From: Arthrobacter psychrolactophilus
GTDB lineage: Bacteria; Actinomycetota; Actinomycetes; Actinomycetales; Micrococcaceae
Reading direction: 5' to 3'
Length of the DNA stretch: 64,000 nucleotides
Assembly (NCBI RefSeq): GCF_003219795.1
Contig: NZ_QJVC01000002.1
Span: 62,001-126,000, forward strand
In this document: piece by piece, positions 43,474 to 53,233 of the stretch
How the letters are laid out: every line of letters begins with the position of its first letter
How positions within the stretch are numbered: the stretch's first letter is position 1
Position numbers and translations under genes: made by a program
The notes under the pieces: model-generated
Databases searched by the model: none
What the model was told of the DNA's origin: nothing
The model's input: the letters and a program-made list of their open reading frames with translations, nothing else

Positions 43474-44685
43474 TCAGGTGGTGGCCAGCCGGAAAAGCTC
43501 TGGAACGGCCCGTTCGGCAAAGTCTTCAAAGTCTTTCGCGGTGTTGTACACATGGCTTGAGAGCCGCACATAGCCGACCCCGCCAAAGGTGGTAATGGCC
43601 GTCTCGATGTCCAGGTTGTCCGAAATCCAGGCCCGCACCGCATGAGAACCCTCGTGTGTTGTTGCCAAACCTGCGGGAAGCCGGACTAGACGCAACTGCC
43701 CGACAGGCATTCCGACGTCGACCGCGGCATTGTCTCCCGTCACCGCGGACAGCGCCTCGGCGATGATGGACTGCCCATAATCGGCCAGGGCCGTGGAGTA
43801 ACGTCGCACCGCATCCCAGCCGTAGTGGTTCTCGATCGTGTCGAAGGAGGTCTTGGCGGCCATCCACGAGGTGATGTCCTGCGTGCCGACGTGATCAAAA
43901 CTCTCGGGGAACTCGTGCGGGAAACCCCAGGAATCGATCAAGGGGTGCAGGTAGCTGCGCAGCGGACCACGCGCCACGAGGGCCGCCGTGCCACGCGGAG
44001 CGCAGGCGAACTTGTGCAGATTACCCACCCAAAAACCCTCAAAATCAGGCACCGCGACGGCCTCGGCACCCGGAGCATGCGCGCCGTCCACCAAGACCGG
44101 AACACCGAGCTCCTTCGCCGCGCGCGCAATCTCCACCACAGGGAAGCGCCGGGCCGTGGCGGAGGTGACCTGGTCCAGCACGATCAACGCCGTGCGCTCG
44201 GTGACCTGGGCCATGACGAGCTCGCAGGCCAGTTCCGCGTCTGCCTCAAGCGGTACGACGGCGACCCGCACCTCGCCGCCACATTCGCGCGCCACACGGC
44301 GGGCCCCTTCCAGGACGGCACCGTAAGCATGGTCCGTCGTGACGATCTCGGCGCCCCGGGCGAACGGCAGGGAGTTGTACACGACGCTGACGCCGGCACT
44401 GGCGTTGCTAACTAGGGCCATGTCATTGGGATCCACCTGCAAGAAGGCCGCCACCTCGGCACGCGTTCCGGCCAGGGCGGCAGCCTGCCCCATGAACCAG
44501 GTGCAAGGGTTGGCGTCCATGGCGGTTTTCAGTTCCAGCTGATGAGCCTGCGCGGCGCGGGGCACGGCACCGTAGGAACCGTGGTTGAGATGAATCTTCT
44601 CCGGAGTGAGGGTCCAGTCCGAGATGGCCGGCTGAGTTGTCGGTGTCAGCAAGGCGGCGGGAGCGGTGATGAGAGAGGAGGCCAC
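43474..44685 (-). CDS. PLP-dependent class V aminotransferase / isopenicillin-N-epimerase-like enzyme
   Basis: 403 residues from a GTG at 44685 (a GTG at 44709 is an alternative). Fold-type I PLP enzyme: ITLTP-like opening TPEKIHLNHGSYGAVPRAA, SNASAGVSVVYNS (phosphate cup), LVDGAHAPGAEAV with the cofactor Asp, and the Schiff-base lysine in VGNLHKFACAPRG. This signature is that of the CefD-like epimerase/desulfurase subgroup acting on amino-acid derivatives. It is 55 nt upstream of the solute-binding protein and divergent from a FadR-type regulator, which suggests a catabolic cassette in which it processes the imported compound. Specific reaction unknown. Confidence 0.85.
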   Translation of the reverse strand: MASSLITAPAALLTPTTQPAISDWTLTPEKIHLNHGSYGAVPRAAQAHQLELKTAMDANPCTWFMGQAAALAGTRAEVAAFLQVDPNDMALVSNASAGVSVVYNSLPFARGAEIVTTDHAYGAVLEGARRVARECGGEVRVAVVPLEADAELACELVMAQVTERTALIVLDQVTSATARRFPVVEIARAAKELGVPVLVDGAHAPGAEAVAVPDFEGFWVGNLHKFACAPRGTAALVARGPLRSYLHPLIDSWGFPHEFPESFDHVGTQDITSWMAAKTSFDTIENHYGWDAVRRYSTALADYGQSIIAEALSAVTGDNAAVDVGMPVGQLRLVRLPAGLATTHEGSHAVRAWISDNLDIETAITTFGGVGYVRLSSHVYNTAKDFEDFAERAVPELFRLATT

Positions 44686-44737
44686 GGCGTACTTTCTGTG
44701 GGCGAGCACTGGTGATTGATCAGTAAGCTATCTCACA

Positions 44738-44767
44738 ATTAAAACGAAGACAATAGCTGAAACACAA
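44738..44767 (-). promoter_or_regulatory. Candidate promoter of the PLP enzyme/ABC operon
   Basis: Minus strand TTGTGT, 18-nt spacer, TTTAAT, about 50 nt before the chosen start; located in an AT-rich divergent spacer. Confidence 0.4.
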
Positions 44768-44879
44768 TATTCATCAGATGACTTGTGAAAAGTTATGGAA
44801 GTTTCCGGGTTGTTGCGGAAATATTGCAAGAATAGATCGGAGGACTTCTTCAACACGTATGATGAATTTGTTGTTGAGT

Positions 44880-44897
44880 GCGTTGCGACCGCAACGC
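44880..44897. promoter_or_regulatory. Palindrome upstream of the FadR-type regulator
   Basis: GCGTTGCG-AC-CGCAACGC, two perfect 8-bp arms, 42 nt before the regulator ATG. A plausible operator for that regulator. Confidence 0.45.
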
Positions 44898-44939
44898 CGG
44901 GACAGCCACACACACCACCACGGCATGCAAGGAGTGGCA

Positions 44940-45632
44940 ATGAGCGCAGTGGAAACCGCTATGCAAGGCTTACGTGCCAAGATTGCCTCCGGCGAACTGG
45001 CACCCGGGCAGAAATGCCCACCGGAAGGCGAACTGGCCGCCCAGCTGGGTGTCTCGCGCAGCTCACTCCGTGAGGCCATCCGGGCACTATCTGCCTTGGG
45101 CGTCATGGAGGCCCGCCACGGCTCCGGGACCTATGTGTCCTCCCTGGAACCAGCCGAGATCCTCAAGGGCTTCGCGCTGCTCGTGGATATCTTCCCGTTC
45201 GACAGCGTTCTGGAGCTCTTTGAGATCCGCCGCGCCCTGGAATCCCATGCCGCCGCCGCAGCCGCAGCACGCAGCACCCCCGAACTACTGGCCGAGCTCG
45301 ATGAGCTCGTCGCCAAGATGGAGGCCACGGAAAACTCGGCCGACATCTCCGACCTCGACGCCCGCTTCCACGAGGCCATCTGCGAGGCCGGCGGCAATGC
45401 CACCCTGACCGGGCTCATGACGCTCTTCCGTTCACGCGGGCGCCACTTCAACATCTTTGACAGCGCCGAGGGAGCCAAGGTGCGCGAGGTCAGCAACAAG
45501 GGCCACCGCGACATTCTCGAGGCCATCCACCGGCGGGATCCGGCCTCGGCGGCGACGGCCACGGCCGCGCACGTGGCGCAATCAGAGTTTTGGCTCAAGA
45601 AATTCCGGCCGGCGCCGCAGCTGGAAGGCTAG
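44940..45632 (+). CDS. GntR/FadR-family transcriptional regulator
   Basis: 230 residues from the ATG at 44940, preceded by AAGGAG. N-terminal GntR winged helix (LAAQLGVSRSSLREAIRALSALGVMEARHGSGTYV) and C-terminal all-helical FCD domain with the metal-site pattern D..H (LDARFHEAI) and two later histidines (GHRDILEAIH, TAAHV). FadR-type regulators usually sense a carboxylate or sugar acid. Divergent from the PLP enzyme/ABC operon, so it most likely represses that operon until the substrate is present. Confidence 0.92.
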   Translation: MSAVETAMQGLRAKIASGELAPGQKCPPEGELAAQLGVSRSSLREAIRALSALGVMEARHGSGTYVSSLEPAEILKGFALLVDIFPFDSVLELFEIRRALESHAAAAAAARSTPELLAELDELVAKMEATENSADISDLDARFHEAICEAGGNATLTGLMTLFRSRGRHFNIFDSAEGAKVREVSNKGHRDILEAIHRRDPASAATATAAHVAQSEFWLKKFRPAPQLEG

Positions 45633-45637
45633 CGCCA

Positions 45638-46735
45638 CTAGGGAAACAGCCGATAGAAGCGGAACACGGAAAACTCCTCTATAGGCAGTCGCTCCACTCG
45701 AGAGAAGCCCGCGTCCAGGGCATAGCGTTCAAGCGTTGACTGCCGCATGAGTGTTCCCGTTCCCACTGACCCGGAGGTGGCCAGGCTATCCGGTAGGCAG
45801 ATCAGCAGGCTATAGGCGTACATGAGCCGCTCAACCTCGTCGCCAGGGGGATCAAAGGCGTCGGCGACGGCCTCGTCCATGACCACCACCACGCCGTCGG
45901 GCTTGACCATGGTATGCATGGACGCCAGAACCCGAACGGGGAACGGCATGTCGTGCAGGGCCTCAAAGATGAAGACGGCGTCGGCGCTGTCCGGTTCTTG
46001 CCAACCGGCGGCATCGGCGTGCAGAAATTCCACCCGATCGGATAAGTGACGCTCACTGGCATGCTCCCGCGCGCGCAGAATCGAGGGCTCATCGATGTCA
46101 ATGCCGACGACGCTCGCCTGCGGGTACGCTGTGGCCAACGCCAGAGTTGACCAGCCATATCCGGCACCGAGATCGAGAATCCTGGAACCTGACTTCGACA
46201 GCGTGGCATGGACGTCTCCGACACCGGCGAGCGCCGCGGCCAGCCGTGTTTCATACCAGGCCTTGTTTCCCCGCGCCTGCGAGTCCCGAGCGCCATCACC
46301 CACGACAGCCCAGGGCACTCCCCCACCGAATCTGTACGCCCGCATCAGCTCGGGAAAGTTTGCGATCCCGGCCAGGAACATGCGCACCATGGGTGCAAGA
46401 TTCTCCAGCGAGTCCTCATCCACGAGCGTCGCCTCGGCACCCGGCGGCAGGCTGAAACGAAAACCACCGTTCTCCATCTGCCACGATGCGTTCAAGAGCC
46501 CGGAGACGGCCTGCTGTTCCAGCCACTCCCGCGCATACCGTGGATCCGTTCCGGTGCGCTGGGCCAGGGCCTCAGGGGTGAGTCCCTCACCGCCCGCTGC
46601 GGCCAGCGCCCGATACCAGCCCAGCTTGTCGCCCATGGCGATGCTGACCAGGTCCGCAAACCCCGTTGCAGCGGCCATGACCCTGTCCGAAAACACCCGC
46701 CCACCACCGGCCGATTCATGCTCCGACGTGCCCAT
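45638..46735 (-). CDS. SAM-dependent methyltransferase with N-terminal winged helix (Rv2258c-like)
   Basis: 365 residues from the ATG at 46735 (MGTSEHESAGG). The winged-helix dimerisation domain is in residues 15-80 (LTPEALAQRTGTDPRYAREWLEQQAVSGLL). The class I methyltransferase core has motif I ILDLGAGYGWSTLALA, the ribose-binding acid in VVGIDIDEP and motif IV AVFIFEALHDM. The longer open frame upstream overlaps the divergent ABC gene. Methyl acceptor unknown; related mycobacterial proteins are uncharacterised. Convergent with the FadR-type regulator, 5 nt apart. Confidence 0.86.
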   Translation of the reverse strand: MGTSEHESAGGGRVFSDRVMAAATGFADLVSIAMGDKLGWYRALAAAGGEGLTPEALAQRTGTDPRYAREWLEQQAVSGLLNASWQMENGGFRFSLPPGAEATLVDEDSLENLAPMVRMFLAGIANFPELMRAYRFGGGVPWAVVGDGARDSQARGNKAWYETRLAAALAGVGDVHATLSKSGSRILDLGAGYGWSTLALATAYPQASVVGIDIDEPSILRAREHASERHLSDRVEFLHADAAGWQEPDSADAVFIFEALHDMPFPVRVLASMHTMVKPDGVVVVMDEAVADAFDPPGDEVERLMYAYSLLICLPDSLATSGSVGTGTLMRQSTLERYALDAGFSRVERLPIEEFSVFRFYRLFP

Positions 46736-46909
46736 TCCTTCATTGTCCTCCGGTGCGGCCGGGAACGGAATGATTGGATGCCCTCCCGCCTCGATGACCC
46801 CGGCGGGACCGGGCTCCACCCTAGGTAGGAGGGTTCGTCGTCGTGCCTCCCCAACATATCCACCCATGCTCCGATCCGTGGCCGGCCGGGCGAAATTAGG
46901 CTTGAAGCC

Positions 46910-47662
<753 letters not shown>

Positions 47663-47664
47663 CC

Positions 47665-50157
47665 ATGTTGCAGGTAGCCCTGAGTCAGCTCAAGACTCAC
47701 TCCAGACGCTTCATCGCCATCACCCTCGCGGTGCTGCTCGCCGTCGCCTTCCTCTCCGCGACCCTCATGGTCAACGCCTCCACGGCGGCCTCCCTCAAAG
47801 CCAGCATCGGCCAGGCCTACTCCAAGGGCGATCTCGTCGCCTCCTCCCCCTATGATTCCCCCTTGACGACGGCGGACGCCGCCGCCGTGGCTAACTCGCC
47901 TGTTGTTGCGCAGTCTTATGCGCAGCGCACCCCGTTTGTGCAAGCCACGGTCGATAACGCCACCGTTCCTGCCACTTTCCGCAATCTGCCCGATTCCCCG
48001 TCGCTGGAAGCCGTTGCCCTGAACTCCGGCGCGTGGCCCAGCAACGATCAGGAAGTCACCGTCGATGCCACCACGGCAGAACGGCGTTCCTTGAGCGTGG
48101 GCAGCGAGGCCACCCTGACCGGCCCGCCGATCGACTCCGAATCCGGCACCTCCCCGGGGGCCGAGCAAACCGTGACGATCTCCGGCATCACCGCCACGTC
48201 CTCTGATCCCATCACCTCGGGCCTGGCGCAATTCGTGGGCACGGCAGCGGCCGTCGACGCCTTCAGTTCCCCCGAGAAGGGGATCAACACCATCTCGGTC
48301 ATCCTCAAGGACGGGGTCACCATCGCCGACGCAAAGGCTGCCCTGGCCACCGCCGTCAATCAGCCCGTTGCGGAGATTTTGACTGCCGATGAGAAGACCA
48401 CCCAAATGGTCTCGAGCTTCACAGGCGGACAAGATCAGCTGACCATCGTACTGCTCGCCTTTGCCGGTGTGGCGCTCCTCGTGGCCGCTCTAGTTGTCTC
48501 CAATACCTTCTCGGTGCTGGTGGCCCAACGTACCCGGGAGCTGGCCCTGCTGCGCTGCATCGGCGCCAGCCGGTCTCAGGTCCGCAGTTCCGTCATTGTC
48601 GAGGCCTTGATCGTGGGCTTCTTCGCCTCCGTTCTTGGTGTCTTGGCTGCGACAGGAACTATGGCGTTGATATTAACCCTACTGAGCCACAATCCCGACT
48701 TTGCCTTTGCCACCTTGGCGGTTCCGCCGTCGGCCATTATTGCCGGGATGATTGTCGGTACCTTGCTGACCGTGCTCGCCTCGCTGGTGCCGGCACGGGC
48801 CGCCACGGCCGTCGCACCACTGGCAGCGCTGCGACCGGCGGATGACGCCTCGGTCCACAATGCCGGTGGCCGCCTCCGCTTGATCATCGGCGTGACACTG
48901 CTTCTCGCCGGTGGCGCAGGACTCGTGTACGGGGGTATTTCCGCGAACCTGCTGATCGCGCTACCGGCCGGCGCTGCCTCCTTCGTTGGCTTCCTCATGG
49001 CCGCGACGCTGTTTGTGCCCAAGCTAGTCTCGCTGGCCGGCACGATTGCCCGACCGGCGGGTGTGCCGGGAAAAATGGCGGCCGCGAATGCTGTGCGCAA
49101 TCCACGCCGCACTACCGCGACGGCGTCCGCGCTGCTCATTGGCGTCACGCTCGTGACCATGATGATGACCGGGGCTGCCACTGCGCGGAACGCTTTCGAT
49201 TCCGAACTTGATGGCACCTACCCCGTGGATATGACGGCGCAAACTCCCTTGGGTACGGCCGGCATTTCAGAGGCTCAGCTGGCCGCGGCTCGGGCACTGC
49301 CCGGCGTGGCGCACATTGCTCGCCTGGAACTGGTGGGTCAGGTGACTGCCGGCGAGTTCACGCTTGAAGCCTATGGAATTTCAGATGCCGATGCCGCCGC
49401 CGTGCTGAAGAACCCGGCCAACCGTCCCACCCGCACCTCTGTCGTCCTGCCCAAGGGTATCAAAGCCAGTGGGGCGACCTTGGCCTCCGGCACGCACACC
49501 ACCAACCTGACAGCCTCGCCTGCCACGAACAACGGCATGACGGCGCTGGTCTCCTCGGATGCCTTCCCGCCGCTGGCGGCCAATGACCCACTGCGACAGA
49601 CGTCCACTGCCCCGCTGTGGATCTCCGTTGATCCTGCGCTGAAGGCGGATCAACTCATGGACCTGAGGACTGAGCTGTCTACAACGCTGGGCATCAGCGA
49701 AGACTCCATCTCCGGCTCGGTCATGGAGAAGGTCACGTTCAACCAGGTCATCGACATGCTGCTGCTGGTGGTGACCGGGCTGCTGGCCGTGGCAGTCTTC
49801 ATCGCCTTGATTGGTGTGGCCAACACGCTCTCCCTCTCGGTACTGGAGCGCACTCGCGAGAACTCGTTGCTGCGGGCTCTTGGCCTGACGCGCGGACAGC
49901 TGCGTGGCATGCTGGCGATCGAAGCCGTGTTGATCGCCGGCGTCGCCGCCATCATCGGCTCGGTTCTTGGCGTGGCCTATGGCTGGGCCGGGGCGCAATC
50001 GGCGCTGGGCAATTTTGCGGACATCACCGCCGTGATCCCGTGGGGACAGGTTCTGGCCGTGGTGGCCGTCGCTGCGGTAGCCGGACTCCTGGCCTCCGTG
50101 GTTCCGGCGCACCGTGCAGCGAAGCTCTCCCCCGTTGCGGGCCTCGCGATGGACTAG
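47665..50157 (+). CDS. ABC transporter permease with two FtsX domains
   Basis: 830 residues. One N-terminal helix (IAITLAVLLAVAFLSATLMV), an extracytoplasmic MacB-PCD-like domain, then FtsX domain 1 (about 250-385, ALLRCIGASRSQVRSS), a middle set of helices, a second extracytoplasmic domain and FtsX domain 2 (about 690-820, NSLLRALGLTRGQLRGM), ending VPAHRAAKLSPVAGLAMD. Partner of the preceding ATPase. The double-FtsX form is common in actinobacteria. Followed by a long imperfect palindrome. Confidence 0.92.
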   Translation: MLQVALSQLKTHSRRFIAITLAVLLAVAFLSATLMVNASTAASLKASIGQAYSKGDLVASSPYDSPLTTADAAAVANSPVVAQSYAQRTPFVQATVDNATVPATFRNLPDSPSLEAVALNSGAWPSNDQEVTVDATTAERRSLSVGSEATLTGPPIDSESGTSPGAEQTVTISGITATSSDPITSGLAQFVGTAAAVDAFSSPEKGINTISVILKDGVTIADAKAALATAVNQPVAEILTADEKTTQMVSSFTGGQDQLTIVLLAFAGVALLVAALVVSNTFSVLVAQRTRELALLRCIGASRSQVRSSVIVEALIVGFFASVLGVLAATGTMALILTLLSHNPDFAFATLAVPPSAIIAGMIVGTLLTVLASLVPARAATAVAPLAALRPADDASVHNAGGRLRLIIGVTLLLAGGAGLVYGGISANLLIALPAGAASFVGFLMAATLFVPKLVSLAGTIARPAGVPGKMAAANAVRNPRRTTATASALLIGVTLVTMMMTGAATARNAFDSELDGTYPVDMTAQTPLGTAGISEAQLAAARALPGVAHIARLELVGQVTAGEFTLEAYGISDADAAAVLKNPANRPTRTSVVLPKGIKASGATLASGTHTTNLTASPATNNGMTALVSSDAFPPLAANDPLRQTSTAPLWISVDPALKADQLMDLRTELSTTLGISEDSISGSVMEKVTFNQVIDMLLLVVTGLLAVAVFIALIGVANTLSLSVLERTRENSLLRALGLTRGQLRGMLAIEAVLIAGVAAIIGSVLGVAYGWAGAQSALGNFADITAVIPWGQVLAVVAVAAVAGLLASVVPAHRAAKLSPVAGLAMD

Positions 50158-50172
50158 TTCCCTCTCCTGCTG

Positions 50173-50242
50173 AAAAGGGACGGTGTTTGCGTCAAAGGAC
50201 GGTGGTCTACCACCCGCTTTTTACGCAACCACCGTCCCTTTT
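50173..50242. terminator. Long imperfect palindrome after the FtsX permease
   Basis: Outer arms AAAAGGGACGGTGTTTGCGT (50173-50192) and 50223-50242 match at 19 of 20; the inner part closes on GGTGGTCTACCACC. It shares CGGTGTTTGCG with the palindrome at 51390. Confidence 0.65.
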
Positions 50243-50374
50243 GCATGCGATGCTGCCATGGGGTGGGTGTGGGCCCATCGGTGTCTCCTCCCCACCCGGA
50301 TAGGTGTATGAATTGTCCACATTCATCGATACGAGTCTTCCGCAGGACGCCACTGTGCTGGAAGCCTGAAACGC

Positions 50375-51379
50375 ATGGACACCCCACGATTGATTTTGCC
50401 GTCCGACCTTGAGAGTGTTGGGCAGGACCGCCGCACTCTGGTGGCATTGTGCAACAAGGGAGAACTCTTCAGGGTTCGCCGCGGAGTCTATGCCCGGTCC
50501 GCTGAATGGACCGCGCTTCGCCCACTGCAGCAATATGGGCTTCGAGCCCTGGCCTTGCAGCATGCGGCGCGACGCCAACCAGTGCTCGCCCACGCCACGG
50601 CGGCACTGCTGTGGGGATTGTGGATCGTGGGAACGCCGGTGCGGTTACACACCATGACCGAGGTGACCACGGGCGGGCGCAACGAGAACGATGTGGTTCG
50701 ACACCGCGGATCATTAACGGACCACGTTGTGCGGTGCGGGCCGTTCCTTCTGACGGACAAGCTCACCACAGTCATGCAATTGATACTGAGCCTTGATTTT
50801 CCGTACGCAGTAGCGGTGTGTGATTCCAGCCTGCGAACATCCGGGCGCAAATACATCGTCAACCGTTTCGGTTCCGCCGGAGATGAACCGTCCAGCGGTG
50901 AACCCGTATGGCAATCCACCTGCCCACAGGGGATGCCATTACGGCGCGAAGAACTCGTGGCCGCTGCCGAAGCACTTCCGAGCAAGGCAGCGAGCCGCAG
51001 GGCCCTAACAGTCGTCCGCTTCGCATCTGAGTTATCAGGGTCAGCCGGCGAATCCATCAGCCGGGCAAGAATACATCAGCTAGGCTTCCCGGCACCCGTC
51101 CTGCAAAAGCGGTACATCCTGCGCAACGGCAGCAACGCCTTTGTGGATTTCTGGTTCAAGGAGCTTAACCTCGCCGGGGAATTCGACGGTAAGGACAAGT
51201 ATCTCCGTTCCAGTTGGGGCGGTGGTTTGTCGCTTCAGGACAGAATCTTGAAGGAGAAGGCCCGTGAGGATGACATTCGGGGCCAGGGTGTGCGTTTTGT
51301 CCGTTGGACCTGGGCGGAAATGATGAACAATACCCGTTTCAGCCACCTTCTGCGGCAGGCCGGACTGCGCCAAGAATGA
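50375..51379 (+). CDS. AbiEi-like protein with Vsr/DUF559-like C-terminal domain
   Basis: 334 residues. The N-terminal 100 residues (TLVALCNKGELFRVRRGVYARSAEW, then LAHATAALLWGL) resemble the winged-helix antitoxin domain of AbiEi. The C-terminal part, from FVDFWFKELNLAGEFDGKDKYL to ILKEKAREDDIRGQGVRFVRWTW, follows the Vsr/DUF559 pattern of PD-(D/E)XK nucleases: Asp in VDFW, Glu in AGEF and a following DGK. No AbiEii-type toxin or other partner is adjacent, so it is an orphan; similar lone genes are frequent in Micrococcaceae. Role in defence or repair is inferred. Confidence 0.7.
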   Translation: MDTPRLILPSDLESVGQDRRTLVALCNKGELFRVRRGVYARSAEWTALRPLQQYGLRALALQHAARRQPVLAHATAALLWGLWIVGTPVRLHTMTEVTTGGRNENDVVRHRGSLTDHVVRCGPFLLTDKLTTVMQLILSLDFPYAVAVCDSSLRTSGRKYIVNRFGSAGDEPSSGEPVWQSTCPQGMPLRREELVAAAEALPSKAASRRALTVVRFASELSGSAGESISRARIHQLGFPAPVLQKRYILRNGSNAFVDFWFKELNLAGEFDGKDKYLRSSWGGGLSLQDRILKEKAREDDIRGQGVRFVRWTWAEMMNNTRFSHLLRQAGLRQE

Positions 51380-51389
51380 TGCCGGACGC

Positions 51390-51459
51390 AGAACGGCCGG
51401 TGTTTGCGGTTTCGGAGGGTGGTCTAACCCCCTCCAAAACCGCAAACACCGGCCGTTCT
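51390..51459. terminator. Long palindrome between convergent genes
   Basis: AGAACGGCCGGTGTTTGCGG and onward (51390-51419) pairs with 51430-51459 with one or two mismatches around a GGTGGTCTAACC centre. It separates the AbiEi-like gene from metG. Confidence 0.7.
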
Positions 51460-51482
51460 AGAGAACCGCTCCGTCGGGCGGA

Positions 51483-53057
51483 TTACGCCTCGACGGGCGC
51501 TTCGTACCTCGGGAAGATCGGCGCCGGGGCGGGCAACTCGGTGCCGGCGACCAGCGGGGTGGCAATCGCGGCGAACTCGCGCAAAGCGGAGTCCTCCGAG
51601 GTGCCCTGGCCCAGAACCGTCAACAGCTTCGCGGCAGCATCGGGCATGACGGGCTGGATGAGGATCGAGACCATACGCAGCACCTCAAGGGTCACGTACA
51701 GCACGGTTTCCATGCGGGGAACGTCGGTCTTGCGGAGAACCCACGGGGCCTGATCGGCAAAGTACGCATTGGTATCGCCGAGGACGTGCCAGATCTTTTC
51801 CAACGAACCGTGGAAGTCCTGCATCTGGTAGGCAGCGCGGGAGTGCTCCAGCAAGTCGCGAGCGGCCGACATGATGGTCAGATCCGCCTCGGTGAATTCA
51901 CCCGGGGTGGGCACCGTTCCGGAGCAGTTCTTGGCAACCATGGACAGCGAACGCTGGGCCAGGTTGCCCAGGTTGTTGGCCAGATCGGAGTTCATCCGGC
52001 CCACCACGGCGTCGTGGTTGTAGGAACCATCGGCACCGAAGGGCACCTCGCGCAGCAGGAAGAAGCGCACCTGGTCCAGACCGTACTGGGCCACCCAGTC
52101 GGCGGGAGCCACGACGTTGCCCAAGGACTTGGACATCTTGACACCGTTGTTGTGCAGGAAGCCGTGGATCATGACGCGCTTGGGCAGTTCCAGCCCGGCG
52201 GACATGAGGAAGGCGGGCCAGTACACGGCGTGGAAACGCGAGATGTCCTTGCCGATGACGTGAACGTCGGCCGGCCAGAACTTCTTGAACGATTCGGAGT
52301 CGAGGTCCGGGTAGCCAACACCTGTGAGGTAGTTGGTGAGCGCATCAACCCACACGTACATGACGTGCTTGTCGTTGCCGGGGACCGGAACACCCCAGTC
52401 GAAGGTGGTGCGGCTGACGGAGAGGTCCTCGAGGCCGCCCTTGACGAAGCTGATGACCTCGTTGAACCGGGTGCGGGGCGCGCCAAACTCCGGCTGGGAT
52501 TCGTAGAGTGCCAGGAGCTTGTCCTGGTAGTTCGAGAGGCGGAAGAAGTAGCTTTCCTCTTCGGTCCAGGTCAGCTCGGTGTCGGTGACCTTGGAGTAAC
52601 GCTTGCCGTCTTCGCGCAGCTCGGTTTCGTCTTCGCCGTAGTAGGCCTCGTCGCGAACGGAGTACCAGCCCTCGTACTTACCCAAGTAAATATCGCCGGC
52701 TTCTTCCATCTTCTTCCAGATGGCCTGCGATGCTGCGTAGTGGTCGGTGTCCGTGGTGCGGATGAAGCGGTCGTAGCTGATGCCGAGGGCCTTGTGGGCT
52801 TCCTTGTAGATTTCGGCATTGCGGTCCACGAGTTCCTTGGGCGTGACACCGGCGGCTTCGGCGGCCTGTGCGATCTTCATGCCGTGCTCATCGGTGCCCG
52901 TCAAGAACATCACGTCGAAGCCGTCGAGGCGCTTGAAGCGTGCCATGGCGTCGGTGGCGATGTACTCGTAGGCGTGCCCGATGTGCGGAACACCGTTCGG
53001 GTATGTGATGGCAGTGGTCAGGTAGTACGGCGTCTTGGCCGATTCAGTAGATGTCAC
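51483..53057 (-). CDS. metG: Methionyl-tRNA synthetase
   Basis: Class I synthetase charging tRNA-Met. 524 residues, the short form without the C-terminal dimerisation domain. HIGH is in [13 protein letters not shown] near residue 20-30; the KMSKS motif is [11 protein letters not shown] near residue 307. No zinc-knuckle cysteines are seen in the connective peptide, consistent with a zinc-free subtype. GTG start at 53057 without an evident Shine-Dalgarno. Confidence 0.97.
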   Translation of the reverse strand: MTSTESAKTPYYLTTAITYPNGVPHIGHAYEYIATDAMARFKRLDGFDVMFLTGTDEHGMKIAQAAEAAGVTPKELVDRNAEIYKEAHKALGISYDRFIRTTDTDHYAASQAIWKKMEEAGDIYLGKYEGWYSVRDEAYYGEDETELREDGKRYSKVTDTELTWTEEESYFFRLSNYQDKLLALYESQPEFGAPRTRFNEVISFVKGGLEDLSVSRTTFDWGVPVPGNDKHVMYVWVDALTNYLTGVGYPDLDSESFKKFWPADVHVIGKDISRFHAVYWPAFLMSAGLELPKRVMIHGFLHNNGVKMSKSLGNVVAPADWVAQYGLDQVRFFLLREVPFGADGSYNHDAVVGRMNSDLANNLGNLAQRSLSMVAKNCSGTVPTPGEFTEADLTIMSAARDLLEHSRAAYQMQDFHGSLEKIWHVLGDTNAYFADQAPWVLRKTDVPRMETVLYVTLEVLRMVSILIQPVMPDAAAKLLTVLGQGTSEDSALREFAAIATPLVAGTELPAPAPIFPRYEAPVEA

Positions 53058-53125
53058 CCTATGAATTTACCGTGTCCGCCGGTGTTTCACCGATTCGTGA
53101 CCACGTGAGAAACCTTAAAGCACGA

Positions 53126-53215
53126 CGGCGGCCGGGTCCCCGGAGCGGGGATGGATTTTCAAGGTCGCTCAGCGACCGAGGAAATCTTACTGCCCGCGGG
53201 GGAATCCGGCCGCCG
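53126..53215. terminator. Nested hairpins between serA and metG
   Basis: Outer arms CGGCGGCCGG (53126-53135) and CCGGCCGCCG (53206-53215) enclose CCCCGG-AGC-GGGG and GGTCGC-TCA-GCGACC (53163-53177). Probably the serA terminator. Preceded by AAAGCACGACGGCG, also found at the ilvC terminator. Confidence 0.5.
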
Positions 53216-53233
53216 ACTGGCGACTAGAAGGCC

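Noticed and set aside
51786-53108. 440-codon plus-strand open frame opposite metG
   Set aside because: Antisense shadow; Val/Gly/His-rich low-information protein.
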